Assembly (NCBI GenBank): GCA_945903545.1
Contig: CAMDOO010000028.1
Location: forward strand, 1-38,440
Direction of reading: 5' to 3'
DNA length: 38,440 nt
DNA from: Opitutus sp. GAS368
GTDB lineage: Bacteria > Verrucomicrobiota > Verrucomicrobiia > Opitutales > Opitutaceae
In this document: in pieces, positions 1-9,158 of the stretch
How the letters are laid out: each line of letters opens with the position of its first letter
Numbering within the stretch: position 1 is the stretch's first letter
The notes under the pieces: generated by a model
The model's input: only the letters and a program-made list of their open reading frames with translations
Database searches by the model: none
Told to the model about the DNA's origin: nothing
Program-made: the position numbers and the translations under genes

Positions 1-153
1 TACGTGAAAAGGCGGCACGACCGAGAGCCGGAAGTCCGCGCAACTCCCGTCAAACCCTCGCGGTGCAGACCTCACCGTTTGGTTTGGCTCTCGACACTCG
101 ACGCTCAGCTCTTGCCTGAATCGTCCCGGCCGGAGCCCCTCGGGTGAGGCTGC

Positions 154-3100
154 TCAACGGGCCGTCAGATGCTCGCGCAACGTCTGCGTGAGGTCGCGCA
201 CCCGGTACGGCTTCGACACACAGCCGCAGAATCCGTGGGACCTGAAATTGGCCATGATTGGATCGCTGGAGTAGCCGCTGGACACGATCACCTTCACCCC
301 GGGGTCGATCCGGCGCAGGTTCTCGGTGGCCTCGCGCCCGCCCATCGCGCCGGGCACGGTCAGGTCCATCAACACGAGGTCGAACGGATGCCCGCTGTCC
401 CTCGCCTGCTGGTACTGCTGCACCGCCTCGTTGCCGTCGGCGGTCGTGACGACCTCGAGCCCCATTTGCTGGAACAGGGCGGCCGTCATCTTCCGGATCT
501 CCTCCTCGTCGTCCATGAAGAGAATGCGCCCGCGCAGCGGGCTGAAGGGGCTGTGCGTCTCGGGCCGGGAAGCCGGGCGCACGCCGGCCGCGGGCAACCA
601 GATGTGAAAGGTTGAGCCCCGGTCCGGCGCGGACTCCGCGACGATGTGCCCCTGATGCTTGCGGACGATCGAATAGGCCGTCGAGAGCCCCAGGCCGGAT
701 CCGCCCTCCTTGGTCGAGAAGTAGGGATCGAAGATCCGCGAGAGCTGCTCCGGGGCGATCCCGCTGCCCGCGTCCTCGATCGAAATCCGCAGGTAATTGC
801 CGCCGGCCAGGGGCGGCCGGACACCCGCCGGCACCACCTTGTTCGCGACGCCCACCCGGATGATGCCGCCCGCCGGCATCGCCTGCACCGCGTTGATCAC
901 GATGTTCTGGATTACCCGGCCGATCTGGCCCGGGTCGGCGTCAGCCGCCCATGCGTCCTCGGCCAGGGCATATTCCGCCTTCACGTTGGAACCGTGCAGG
1001 GCGAACTCGGCCGCCTCGCGCACCACCTCGGTCAGGCCGACGGAGGTGCGCACGGGATCACCGCCATGGGCGAAGGTGAGCAGCTGGTGCGTGAGGTCGC
1101 GCGCGCGCATCGCCCCCCGCTCCGCCTCGCGGAGCCAGGGCCCCGCGGACGCCTCCTCGGTGGAAAGATGGTCGCGCGCAAGCGCCAGGTTTCCGATCAC
1201 GACGGTGAGCAGATTGTTGAAATCGTGGGCGATCCCGCCGGCGAGCACGCTGACCGATTCCAGCTTCGAGGTGCGCAGGCGCTCCGCCTCGAGGCTCGAT
1301 CGCTCCATGACATCACGGAAGACAAACACCACGCCCCCGTCCGCCGGGCTGTGCATCGGCGCACAACGCCCTTCCACCAAGCGCCGGGCGCCATCCCGCG
1401 CCACCAGCAGGGTCGGTTCCGGCAGGTCCGCGTCGCTCCCGGTCGTGAGCACATGCTCCAGGGGCAGCTTCACGGCCATGCCCGTGCGCTCCAGTTTCAG
1501 CACACAGACCTCCTCGATCGAGCGCCCCACCGCGTCATTCGACCAGCCGGTCATCTCGCCCGCGGCCGGGTTCAGGTAACGGACAATACCCGACGGATCG
1601 ACCGTGATCACCCCCTCGACCATTGAGGCCAAGGTCACCTTCAGCCGCTCCCGTTCGACGGCCAGTGCCTCCTCGGTCCGGCGGATGCCGGTGAGATCCA
1701 CCAGCGCGACCTGCGTCCACTCGTACTTGGGCTCGCCATTCACCATCGGCAGCCACCAGCGCACGTACACCCGCACCACCGCGCCATCGAAGGCGCGCAT
1801 CGTGGCTTCACCCTCGTATTCGCGCCGGCCGTCCCAGATCGCCTCGAAAATGCGGCGGCGGGCCTCCAGCGTCTCCGCCGTGAAGGACAGGGGCAGGTTC
1901 GCCTGCACCTGCTCGCGGGTCTCCGCGCGCAGCAGCCGGACCGCCTGCTCGTTGACCTGCACCTCCACCGCACGGGCCGCCGCCAGGAAATCCGCCGGGT
2001 TGCGGTCGAGATAGGCCCCGAGGTCGGTCACACCCGCGGACCGCAGGCCGCGGAGCCAGATCGCGGTCTTGCGATAGTCGCACTCCATGATCGCAATCGG
2101 GGAATTGCTGAAGAGCAGGCGAAACCTTTCCTCGGAATCGCGGAGTGCCACCTGCGAACGGCGCTCGGCTGTGACATCGCGGATGAAGGTGGTGAAGCAG
2201 CGCCGGCCGTTCAGGAAGAACGGCTGGCCGGACACGTCGACGTCGATCAGGCGCCCGCCCTTGATCTGGTGTTTCCAGATCCCAAAGTTTCGCAGCCCGG
2301 CTTCGCCGCTGCGCACCTGCTCGATCTTGGCCATCAGGGCCGGCACTTCCTCGGGCGGCCGGATTTCCGTCACCTTCATCGCACAAAACTCCGCGCGCGA
2401 ATAACCATACAGTCGGACCGCCGCGTCGTTCACTTCCACGAACCGCAACGTGCCCAAGTCATAAACCAGGATCGGCGTCGGGTTGGCCTCGAAGAGCAGC
2501 CGGTGCTGCTCGGCGCTCGCGCGCCTCGCCTCCTCGGCTAGGTGCCGCGCGTGGATGTCGGTGTGGGAACCCACGCCCCGCACCGGCTCGCCGGCGGCAT
2601 TGCGGATGATCTGCCCCCGCGAGAGGATCCAGCGGTAGCTGCCATCCTTGTTCCTCATCCGGAACTCGAATTCGTAGTGGGGTCGTTTCCCCGCCAGATG
2701 CTCAGCCATCGCCCGCTCCCGGGCAGGCTCGTCGTCGGGATGGACCCGAGCCAGCCACTCGGCGCGTGTCGGTTTGATTTCACCCGGCGCGAAGCCCAGC
2801 ATTTCCAGGCAGCGGTCGGAGAGGTAAACCTCATGGGTGCGCAGGTCGCAGTCCCAGATCCCGTCATTGATTCCCCGGACCGCCAGCAACCAGCGGTCCT
2901 CGACCGCCTCAAGCTCGCGCGTGCGGACGTTCATCTGGCGCCAGCGCCGGCCCGCCAACATCCAGCCACCGCCCCAGCCAAACACCAAGGCTCCCGCCAC
3001 GGCATAGAACCAAGCTCCCGGGGCATCAGCCACGGCCGCGGCCAGCGGCACCGCGCGTGATTCATCCCACCCGGAACCCAGTAGGGGAGATGAAAGCAGG

Positions 3101-3159
3101 GCAAAGCCCGCGACCAATCTCGCGCCACTCACAGGACGAAGTGGGGACTTCGGCTTCAT
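154..3159 (-). CDS. Hybrid sensor histidine kinase with four PAS-type regions and a C-terminal receiver
   Basis: Predicted 1001-residue membrane hybrid kinase that would sense a signal through PAS domains, autophosphorylate on His and pass phosphate to its own receiver. The N-terminus has hydrophobic stretches at about 13-30 and 48-70. PAS-like regions follow at about 85-205, 215-335, 342-495 and 503-620. The HisKA block contains GGIAHDFNNLL with the phospho-acceptor His645. The ATPase domain has the N box around Asn756, DAGSGIAP near 797 and GSGLGLSTA near 820. The receiver (about 878-1001) has the acidic pair Asp883/Asp884, acceptor Asp932 and Lys983. The ATG start is followed directly by the signal-like segment. 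A LuxR-type response regulator lies 214 bp upstream on the same strand and is a plausible partner. The ligand cannot be told from the sequence. Confidence 0.95.
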   Translation of the reverse strand: MKPKSPLRPVSGARLVAGFALLSSPLLGSGWDESRAVPLAAAVADAPGAWFYAVAGALVFGWGGGWMLAGRRWRQMNVRTRELEAVEDRWLLAVRGINDGIWDCDLRTHEVYLSDRCLEMLGFAPGEIKPTRAEWLARVHPDDEPARERAMAEHLAGKRPHYEFEFRMRNKDGSYRWILSRGQIIRNAAGEPVRGVGSHTDIHARHLAEEARRASAEQHRLLFEANPTPILVYDLGTLRFVEVNDAAVRLYGYSRAEFCAMKVTEIRPPEEVPALMAKIEQVRSGEAGLRNFGIWKHQIKGGRLIDVDVSGQPFFLNGRRCFTTFIRDVTAERRSQVALRDSEERFRLLFSNSPIAIMECDYRKTAIWLRGLRSAGVTDLGAYLDRNPADFLAAARAVEVQVNEQAVRLLRAETREQVQANLPLSFTAETLEARRRIFEAIWDGRREYEGEATMRAFDGAVVRVYVRWWLPMVNGEPKYEWTQVALVDLTGIRRTEEALAVERERLKVTLASMVEGVITVDPSGIVRYLNPAAGEMTGWSNDAVGRSIEEVCVLKLERTGMAVKLPLEHVLTTGSDADLPEPTLLVARDGARRLVEGRCAPMHSPADGGVVFVFRDVMERSSLEAERLRTSKLESVSVLAGGIAHDFNNLLTVVIGNLALARDHLSTEEASAGPWLREAERGAMRARDLTHQLLTFAHGGDPVRTSVGLTEVVREAAEFALHGSNVKAEYALAEDAWAADADPGQIGRVIQNIVINAVQAMPAGGIIRVGVANKVVPAGVRPPLAGGNYLRISIEDAGSGIAPEQLSRIFDPYFSTKEGGSGLGLSTAYSIVRKHQGHIVAESAPDRGSTFHIWLPAAGVRPASRPETHSPFSPLRGRILFMDDEEEIRKMTAALFQQMGLEVVTTADGNEAVQQYQQARDSGHPFDLVLMDLTVPGAMGGREATENLRRIDPGVKVIVSSGYSSDPIMANFRSHGFCGCVSKPYRVRDLTQTLREHLTAR

Positions 3160-3373
3160 TGGGTGCAGCCGTGCGACCGAATCGCCGGTTATTTGCGGTG
3201 TCGATGGAACAAGCCGGCTGGCCTGTAAAAAGCGTGTTTTTTACGCCAAATTGACAATTGTAAGCCCTGAGCAGGCATATGGATAGGATTAATCCAGTGA
3301 CCCGCCAAATCGCTGCAATTGGAGAGCAGACAGGCAATCCCTGCCAATCACCGGCCAACCCCTTCAACCCCGG

Positions 3374-4054
3374 TCAAAGCGTCACGAGCCCGTGCTGGAT
3401 CGAGTAACGGGTGAGACTGGCGACATCGCGCACGCCGATCTTGGCCATGATATTCGCCCGGTGTTTTTCAACCGTGCGGACGCTGAGATTGAGCTGGGAA
3501 GCCACTTCTTTGGAGGAATTACCACTCGCCACCAATCGAGCCACTTCCAATTCGCGCTTGGATAACGGCTCAGATCCGGGGACCACCGGCGGTGGGCCGA
3601 CCGGAGAAGCGTCTTGGCCAGGAAGGAATCGGGCGGGCCTGAGCTTGGTCTTGGCCGCAAAAAAAAGGCCGCCCGTGGCAACCTCGCGGACGGCTTGCAC
3701 CAGATATTGGAGCGGTTCCGATTTGTCGACGTAGCCTTGGACGCCCATCGCCACGAAACGGCCCGGCAAGTCGCCGTCGGTGCTGGAAGTCAGGACCAAA
3801 ATGCGGGTATCCGGCTGATTTTCGCGCAGGATCCGGATGATCTCGAGCCCGTGCATGCCCGGCAGGTTGAGATCGCAGATCACCAAGGGCGGTTTCATCC
3901 GCAGGCAATAGTCCAACCCCTCCTTGCCATCGCCAAACTCTGCGAGGACATGCAGTCCGCCCGCCTTCTCGATGGTCTTTCTCAACATGTGACGGACCAT
4001 GGTCTCGTCTTCTATCAAGACCACATTCATGGGGCTGGGTGCGTCGGTCGGCAT
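3374..4054 (-). CDS. LuxR/NarL-type response regulator
   Basis: A 226-residue two-domain transcription regulator. The receiver domain (about 9-125) shows the acidic residues of VVLIEDE (Glu15, Asp16), phospho-acceptor Asp61 in CDLNLPGMHG and a Lys in VDKSEP near 111. A linker of about 35 residues leads to a LuxR-type helix-turn-helix at about 163-226 with LSKRELEVARLVASG and SVRTVEKHRANIMAK, which is typical of the NarL/FixJ group. The ATG has a good Shine-Dalgarno (AAGAGGA) a few bases upstream. It precedes the hybrid kinase on the same strand, which suggests a two-component set, although the kinase already carries its own receiver. Target genes are unknown. Confidence 0.93.
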   Translation of the reverse strand: MPTDAPSPMNVVLIEDETMVRHMLRKTIEKAGGLHVLAEFGDGKEGLDYCLRMKPPLVICDLNLPGMHGLEIIRILRENQPDTRILVLTSSTDGDLPGRFVAMGVQGYVDKSEPLQYLVQAVREVATGGLFFAAKTKLRPARFLPGQDASPVGPPPVVPGSEPLSKRELEVARLVASGNSSKEVASQLNLSVRTVEKHRANIMAKIGVRDVASLTRYSIQHGLVTL

Positions 4055-4108
4055 GATCCTCTTAATGCACTCTGTTGTAGTCCGTTGTTATGATGCAAGC
4101 CTCTAGGC

Positions 4109-4798
4109 CTATAGTGACCTAAGCGTCGCGCGCCTCGCCCAGATTCGCAGCGCCCGGAAATCCTCGGGAAGAAAAACGCCCCGGTGGGCCTGAAACCCGG
4201 CAACCGGCCCCTCCACCCACGCCCTCTCCATCAGGGCCGTGTTTTTCGCGGGATCGAGGCCGACCCAGTGAGGGCAGTCCACGCAGTGCGTTCCGCTGAT
4301 CCGGCCGCGGGCCCGGGCGAGTTCCTGCCGCCGGCAGCGCCCGCCGACCACCTCCCGATAGGATTCGCGGCACCGGACCGGTTCAACCTGGAGGCACGCC
4401 TTGAGCAATTGCCGCACCGGTGCGCTCAGGTCCGCACGGGATTCCGACGTCATGGTTTCGTCCAAAATCTCCCCGGCGAGTGCCTCGATCCGCTCATGAG
4501 GGATTTCCCTCCACTCGAGTCCGCCCGCGGGTGCCGTGGAGGCTTCCCGCGAGGCCGCCTGCCAAAATCGGGCCGTCAGCCCGGCCAGCTCTGCCTCCGG
4601 CGCGGCTGGTTTTTCGTTTTGCGCCAGAAACCGACGCAGGCAGTCCGAGATGAGCCTCGCGAACTCGGAGGCTTCATCCGCCTTTTCTGGGCTTGAACGG
4701 GAACCCGGCATCACGCGCCCCCAGTAGGCCCGCGCGACCGCCCGGGAGTCAATCAAGCTGCCGTCCTGATTTGGGAGGGCGGCGGCGGCTCCCTCCAA
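4109..4798 (-). CDS. Hypothetical protein with a C-terminal Cys pair
   Basis: Family not recognised. The open frame gives up to 229 residues. It is soluble-looking and charged, with no signal peptide or membrane helix. The C-terminal third has several Cys (CLQVEPVRCRESY, then CRRQELARARG and HCVDCPHW), which might bind a metal; this is inference. The start is uncertain. The longest form begins at a TTG (4798) inside a strong hairpin and has no clear ribosome-binding site, while the first ATG is at 4711 and would give 200 residues. The frame is open back to the stop of the upstream MFS gene. It lies on the same strand between that transporter and the response regulator, but no functional link is evident. 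Confidence 0.55.
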   Translation of the reverse strand: MEGAAAALPNQDGSLIDSRAVARAYWGRVMPGSRSSPEKADEASEFARLISDCLRRFLAQNEKPAAPEAELAGLTARFWQAASREASTAPAGGLEWREIPHERIEALAGEILDETMTSESRADLSAPVRQLLKACLQVEPVRCRESYREVVGGRCRRQELARARGRISGTHCVDCPHWVGLDPAKNTALMERAWVEGPVAGFQAHRGVFLPEDFRALRIWARRATLRSL

Positions 4799-4817
4799 AA
4801 TGGCACAGCCATTTTGG
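4795..4817. repeat. Perfect 10-bp inverted repeat with 3-nt loop
   Basis: Arms ccaaaatggc (4795-4804) and gccattttgg (4808-4817) are perfectly complementary around a 3-nt loop. The hairpin lies about 36 nt after the stop codon of the MFS gene on the minus strand and overlaps the first possible start (TTG) of the next gene. It could attenuate or terminate transcription from the MFS gene, but no run of T follows the stem, so a classical intrinsic terminator is not shown. Confidence 0.6.
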
Positions 4818-4852
4818 CTCCTAGCAGCGCGCGGACAAATTCCGACACGCTG

Positions 4853-6493
4853 TTAGTGCCCGATCTCGTTGTCCTTCGTCTCCGGCAGCACCAGCAACCC
4901 GATCAGGAAGGAGAGCGCGGCGATGCCGATGGGGTACCAGAGCCCGGCGTAGATGTCGCCTGTGAACAACACGATCGAGGCCGCAATCAGCGGCAGGAAG
5001 CCGCCGAACCAGCCGTTGCCGATGTGGTAAGGCAGCGACATCGAGGTGTAGCGGATGCGGGCCGGGAACAACTCGACGAGGAACGCCGCGATCGGGCCAT
5101 ACACCATCGCCACGTAGATCATCAGGACGGTCAGGAGCGTGATCACCTTGAGCTTGTCGATTCGCGCCGGATCCGCGGCCTTCGGATAACCGGCCGGGGC
5201 CAGGGCCGCCTCGTAGTCCTTCGCATCGAACCCGGCCACCGGCGCGGCGGCGCCAACGGTCAGCACCACGGGGGCCTCCGGCCGCGCCGCGGCAATCTTG
5301 AAGGGCGTGCCCCGCCCGTTGAGGAAGCTGCGCGCCTTCTCCGTGTCGGTCGTCGTCGCCTTGGGCGGCAACACGATCTTGCGGGCCGCATCGCCCAGTG
5401 CCGACAGCGTCAGCGCGCCGGCCCCGCGATATTCCGCCGTGTGCAGCACCACGGGATGCGCGGCCATCGCGTCGGCGAGCGCGGGATTGCCCGCGCGGGT
5501 CAGGCCCTGAAAGATCGGCTGGTAGGTGAAGACGGCGAGCAGGCAGCCCGCCAGCATGATGGGCTTGCGCCCAATGCGGTCGGAGAGCCGCCCGAAGATG
5601 ATGAAGAAGGGCGTCCCGATCAGCAGCGAGATGGCGATCAGCTCGTACGTGTTCACATAGTCGACCTTGAGCGTCGCGCTGAGGAAATAGAGCGCGTAGA
5701 ACTGGCCGGTGTACCACACGACTCCCTGGCCCATGGTGGCGCCAAAGAGCGACTTGAGCACGATCTTGGCGTTCGGCCAGTGGGCGAAACTCTCGGTCAG
5801 GGGCGCCTTCGAGGTTTTTCCCTCGGCCTTCATCTCCGCGAAAACCGGCGACTCCTCCAGCTTCAGCCGGATGTACACGGACACGCCCAGCAGCACGATC
5901 GAGACGAGAAACGGGAGCCGCCAACCCCACGCCGCAAAACTCTCGGCGGACATCGCGTGGCGCACCAGGTAGACGACCGCCAGCGAGAGGAAGAAGCCCA
6001 GTGTCGCCGTCGTCTGGATCCAGCTCGTGAACCGTCCGCGCTTTCCCGGCGGGGCGTGTTCGGCCACGTACGTCGCCGCCCCGCCATACTCCCCACCGAG
6101 CGCGAGGCCCTGCGCCATGCGGAGCAGGACAAGGATCACCGGCGCCCAATAACCGATCGTCGCGTAACCGGGCAGCACCCCCACCAGCGCGGTGGCGAAA
6201 CCCATCACCAGGATAGTGACCAGGAACGTGTACTTGCGTCCCACCAGATCGCCGATCCGCCCGAAGACCAGCGCCCCGAACGGCCGCACGGAAAAGCCCA
6301 CGCCAAAGAGGGCGAGGCTGGAGAGAAAGGCCGCCGTCTCGTCGCCGGGCGGAAAGAAGTATTTCGAGAAAAAGACCGCGAGCGTGCCGTAGATGTAGAA
6401 ATCGTACCACTCGAAGACCGTGCCGAGCGACGAGGCGAAGATGACGAGGCGGTGCTTGCGATCAAGGGCGGCGGATTCGGCGGCGGTGGGCAT
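4853..6493 (-). CDS. MHS-family MFS transporter (metabolite:H+ symporter type)
   Basis: A 546-residue inner-membrane transporter of the major facilitator superfamily. The N-terminal TASSLGTVFEWYDFYIYG-like stretch (residues 19-36 here), RPFGALVFGRIGDLVGRK (70-87), LRMAQGLALGGEYGGAATY (124-142) and PGKRGRFTSWIQT are hallmarks of the MHS branch (ProP/KgtP/ShiA-like). The second-half repeat of the loop-2 motif is GRLSDRIGRKP (301-311). A hydrophilic insert of roughly 110 residues (about 330-445) separates the predicted TM8 and TM9 region, which makes the protein longer than the usual 430-450 residues; similar long MHS proteins are known. The substrate is not predictable, with organic acids or osmolytes as candidates. 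The ATG start is well placed before the conserved N-terminus. It appears to be a single gene. Confidence 0.93.
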   Translation of the reverse strand: MPTAAESAALDRKHRLVIFASSLGTVFEWYDFYIYGTLAVFFSKYFFPPGDETAAFLSSLALFGVGFSVRPFGALVFGRIGDLVGRKYTFLVTILVMGFATALVGVLPGYATIGYWAPVILVLLRMAQGLALGGEYGGAATYVAEHAPPGKRGRFTSWIQTTATLGFFLSLAVVYLVRHAMSAESFAAWGWRLPFLVSIVLLGVSVYIRLKLEESPVFAEMKAEGKTSKAPLTESFAHWPNAKIVLKSLFGATMGQGVVWYTGQFYALYFLSATLKVDYVNTYELIAISLLIGTPFFIIFGRLSDRIGRKPIMLAGCLLAVFTYQPIFQGLTRAGNPALADAMAAHPVVLHTAEYRGAGALTLSALGDAARKIVLPPKATTTDTEKARSFLNGRGTPFKIAAARPEAPVVLTVGAAAPVAGFDAKDYEAALAPAGYPKAADPARIDKLKVITLLTVLMIYVAMVYGPIAAFLVELFPARIRYTSMSLPYHIGNGWFGGFLPLIAASIVLFTGDIYAGLWYPIGIAALSFLIGLLVLPETKDNEIGH

Positions 6494-6659
6494 GGGGTGA
6501 TGCGGCGGTGATGGGGGACCGGTCCAGCGCTAGGGGGGGCGCTGTCCTGATTCAACCTGAGGGTGCGGGCGAAGCGCAGCCGGTGCGGAGGATGCGGTCA
6601 AGGTGGGATAACGTCGCCCGCGGGAAACGTACCTTACAGTAACATGGGGGACGAATCGC

Positions 6660-7706
6660 TCAGCGCAGCGCGGCCGGCGCGGGTTGCCCGGTCAAGGTGG
6701 CATGGACGGTCAGTGCCAGAAAACGCGCCCCGTCGGCATTCGGATGAATCCCGTCCGGCACCAGGCCGGCGTGCGGCTGCATCGCCTCATACTGGTCGAT
6801 CAGGCCAACCTTGGTCTCTCGCGCAATCTGCGTGATCAGGGGAATTTCCTCCCCCGTGATCACCGTTTCGCTAATGTCGAACGCAGAACTGAACGCCGGC
6901 ATGGGCTTGGTGATCCAAATTCGCGGGCGCGAGGGCAACGCGGCAAACCGGGCGATCATCTCCTTGTAGTCGGACTCAAATTCCGACGCGAATTTCCAGT
7001 TCTGCGGCTTGCTGTCGTTGGTCCCGAGCATGATCACCACGACGTCCGGGTTGAAATCCAGCGCCGCCTGGAAAGCGGGCTCGTTCCAATAGGGCCGGTC
7101 GCCCTTCTTCAACAGGGTGGCGCCACTGATGCCGAAATTCCGGACTTCCCACTTTGGGCCAAGCATGCCCGCCAGCTGGGCGGGATAGCTGTTCGGCGTG
7201 TTGGGCAGCGTGAAGCCGCCCCGCGCCGCGGCCGGGCTGTTCTGCGTCACCAGCGCGGCCAGTTGCGTTTGATTCAGGCGATCCGGAGAAGCCTGCAACC
7301 GCGCCAGCGCGGCCGCTCTCGCCAGGGCCAGTTTCAGTTCGGCCTCAGCCAGTGAATCCGCCGCGGCCTGCAGCACGCCGCGCTCCGGCGAACCGCTGAC
7401 GGCCGCTTGCTGCAACGCCGTTCGCGCTTGCGTCACCGCAGCCGTGAGTTCGGTCGTGGAAGTCGCCATCTGCGTGACCGCGGTCTGCTGCGCGGTGGTA
7501 GCCCCGGGGACTTGAACCCCGCCCCGACCACCGGGCGTGGTCGTGCCCGAGCCAAACGTGATGCTGTCCCCAATCATGGCCACCCGGACCGGATGGTCGT
7601 AAGCCGCGGGATTCAGCGGCGCGGTTTGGGCAAAACCCGGCGCTCCGACCAGCGCCACGAATAGAATCAGAGCAGTGAGCAAAGGCAGGCATGATTTGGA
7701 TCGCAT
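6660..7706 (-). CDS. Secreted SGNH/GDSL-family esterase with an inserted helical module
   Basis: A 348-residue predicted secreted hydrolase. The chosen ATG at 7706 begins a clear signal peptide (hydrophobic 7-25, AQ at the cleavage site). SGNH block I is MIGDSITFG with Ser48, block III is GTND at 228-231, and block V is DGIHPN with Asp318 and His321. The unusual part is an alanine- and glutamine-rich helical stretch of about 110 residues (58-167) placed between block I and the next strand of the fold (NSYPAQLAG). It resembles a module in the upstream alpha/beta hydrolase. The two genes are separated by only 35 bp on the same strand and are probably co-transcribed. SGNH enzymes remove acyl groups from sugars or lipids; acetyl removal from plant or algal polysaccharide is a guess from context. 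Confidence 0.88.
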   Translation of the reverse strand: MRSKSCLPLLTALILFVALVGAPGFAQTAPLNPAAYDHPVRVAMIGDSITFGSGTTTPGGRGGVQVPGATTAQQTAVTQMATSTTELTAAVTQARTALQQAAVSGSPERGVLQAAADSLAEAELKLALARAAALARLQASPDRLNQTQLAALVTQNSPAAARGGFTLPNTPNSYPAQLAGMLGPKWEVRNFGISGATLLKKGDRPYWNEPAFQAALDFNPDVVVIMLGTNDSKPQNWKFASEFESDYKEMIARFAALPSRPRIWITKPMPAFSSAFDISETVITGEEIPLITQIARETKVGLIDQYEAMQPHAGLVPDGIHPNADGARFLALTVHATLTGQPAPAALR

Positions 7707-7741
7707 GACAAAATCAGAGGTTGGAAGACAACGAGGCCGGC

Positions 7742-8995
7742 TTAATTCAGATACTTCTTGAACCATTCCGTCGAGACCGCCCCGTAATCGGCCGGGGGCT
7801 GGTGGCCGCCGTCATGAAACCGCAGTTCCTTTTGCGGGCTCGAAATGAGCTCGAAGAGCTGCTGCGCATCCGGAACGGAATAGAAACCGTCACTGCGCCC
7901 CATGAACATCAGGATCGGAATCGACTTGTTCGCCCCGGCAAAGGTCTGCGGCGCGATCGGAATCGCGCTGGTCTCCTTCATCGGGATGATGGGCGTCAGC
8001 CCGGCCACCACGACCTTGATGCGCGCATCCATGGCCGCGAGCGCGAAGGACTGAATGCCACCCATGCTGAGCCCGAGCACGCCCATGCGGTTGGCGTCGA
8101 TCTCCGGGCGGGTGGTCAGAAAGTCCATCGCCCGGCGGTCCTCCCCGATCGATTCCTGGATCATGGTGCGGTCGGCCGGACGGGCGGAGAAGGCCGGCCG
8201 ATAGCCACCCGGGATGGCACGTTCGCCGTGGTGCCGCGCGTCCATGGCGAGGACGGCGAATCCGGCCGAGAACAGCGCCTCGGTGAGCGAGGCACCGCGG
8301 GGCCAGAGATCCGTGGCATCATGGAACCAGCGCTCCTTCGCCCCACCGACACCATCGAGCAGAAGGATGACGGGATACGGGGCGGTGCCGTTCTTGGGCA
8401 GGCCAAGGAAGGCGGTGGCGCGGCTGCCGCCAGCTCCGGCAAAGGAAATCTTCTCCCGCGTGTACGTCGGGAAATCCTGCGTGCCAAGCGTCAGCGCCTG
8501 CAGCGGCGTGGTGCGATCGTAATCATAGAACTGGCTGACGGCCGTGAAAATCTCGGGTGGGGCGAGCTTGACCGGCGACGTGTTCGCCGGGCCCCCGCGA
8601 CCGCCGCCTGCGACCCCGCCGCGTCCGGCCTGGCTTTGGGCCAGCAGTTGCTCGGCGTTCAGCTTGTCACCGGACGCCTGGATTTTCGCAAGCGCGTCGG
8701 CCCGCGCCAAGGCCAGATAGAGATCGACGCTGGCCACCGCGCCCACCTTGCGTTGGATGTCCGCGTCGTTTCGGGGCTGCGCCAGACTGGTGGCAGTCAA
8801 CTCCGCGCGGGTCGCGGCCAGCAGGTCATTCAAGGGGGCCACCGCGGTGTTCATGGCCGTGACGGCCAACTGCTGGGCGGCCGTCAGGGCACTGGGAGCC
8901 GAAGCCGTCGCGGGCGCTTGGGCCGGGGCCTGGGCAAAGGCCGGCGCGCTCAACGCGAGCACGGCCAAGAATGGAAAGGAGGGGACGGTTCGCAT
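7742..8995 (-). CDS. Secreted alpha/beta hydrolase (dienelactone-hydrolase / acetylesterase-like)
   Basis: A 417-residue predicted exported serine hydrolase. The ATG at 8995 starts a typical signal peptide ending in APAFAQAPAQ. Residues 37-120 form a helical Ala/Gln-rich module like the one inserted in the neighbouring SGNH hydrolase. The catalytic domain follows from about 150. It has the nucleophile elbow GLSMGG with Ser310, a probable acid Asp369 in GRSDG, and His398 in HDGGHQP. HHGER near 255-259 resembles the conserved region of acetyl-xylan-esterase and dienelactone-hydrolase-like families. It is the first gene of a two-gene unit with the SGNH hydrolase. The frame is open further upstream, but that extension lacks a signal peptide at its start and is less likely. 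Confidence 0.88.
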   Translation of the reverse strand: MRTVPSFPFLAVLALSAPAFAQAPAQAPATASAPSALTAAQQLAVTAMNTAVAPLNDLLAATRAELTATSLAQPRNDADIQRKVGAVASVDLYLALARADALAKIQASGDKLNAEQLLAQSQAGRGGVAGGGRGGPANTSPVKLAPPEIFTAVSQFYDYDRTTPLQALTLGTQDFPTYTREKISFAGAGGSRATAFLGLPKNGTAPYPVILLLDGVGGAKERWFHDATDLWPRGASLTEALFSAGFAVLAMDARHHGERAIPGGYRPAFSARPADRTMIQESIGEDRRAMDFLTTRPEIDANRMGVLGLSMGGIQSFALAAMDARIKVVVAGLTPIIPMKETSAIPIAPQTFAGANKSIPILMFMGRSDGFYSVPDAQQLFELISSPQKELRFHDGGHQPPADYGAVSTEWFKKYLN

Positions 8996-9158
8996 GATCG
9001 GTTTGGGGTTGGAGCGGAAAGCGTGCAGCCAGCGAAGCGGATCCCACAGGAGGCGGGCCATCATCAGGCATCGGTATAGAGACCCGGCCGGTCGAGGCCA
9101 GTCCGGTTTATGCCGCGGATCACCCTTGAATATCGCCGGCCAAAATCCGCTTTATTGA

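Noticed and set aside
3251-3256. TTGACA resembling a -35 box on the plus strand
   Set aside because: No good -10 box at 16-18 nt and no plus-strand gene downstream; the region is upstream of minus-strand genes.
4814-6511. A 565-codon open frame on the plus strand opposite the MFS transporter
   Set aside because: Arg/His/Glu/Gln-rich composition without any domain, fully antisense to a gene with clear family motifs; expected by chance in high-GC DNA.
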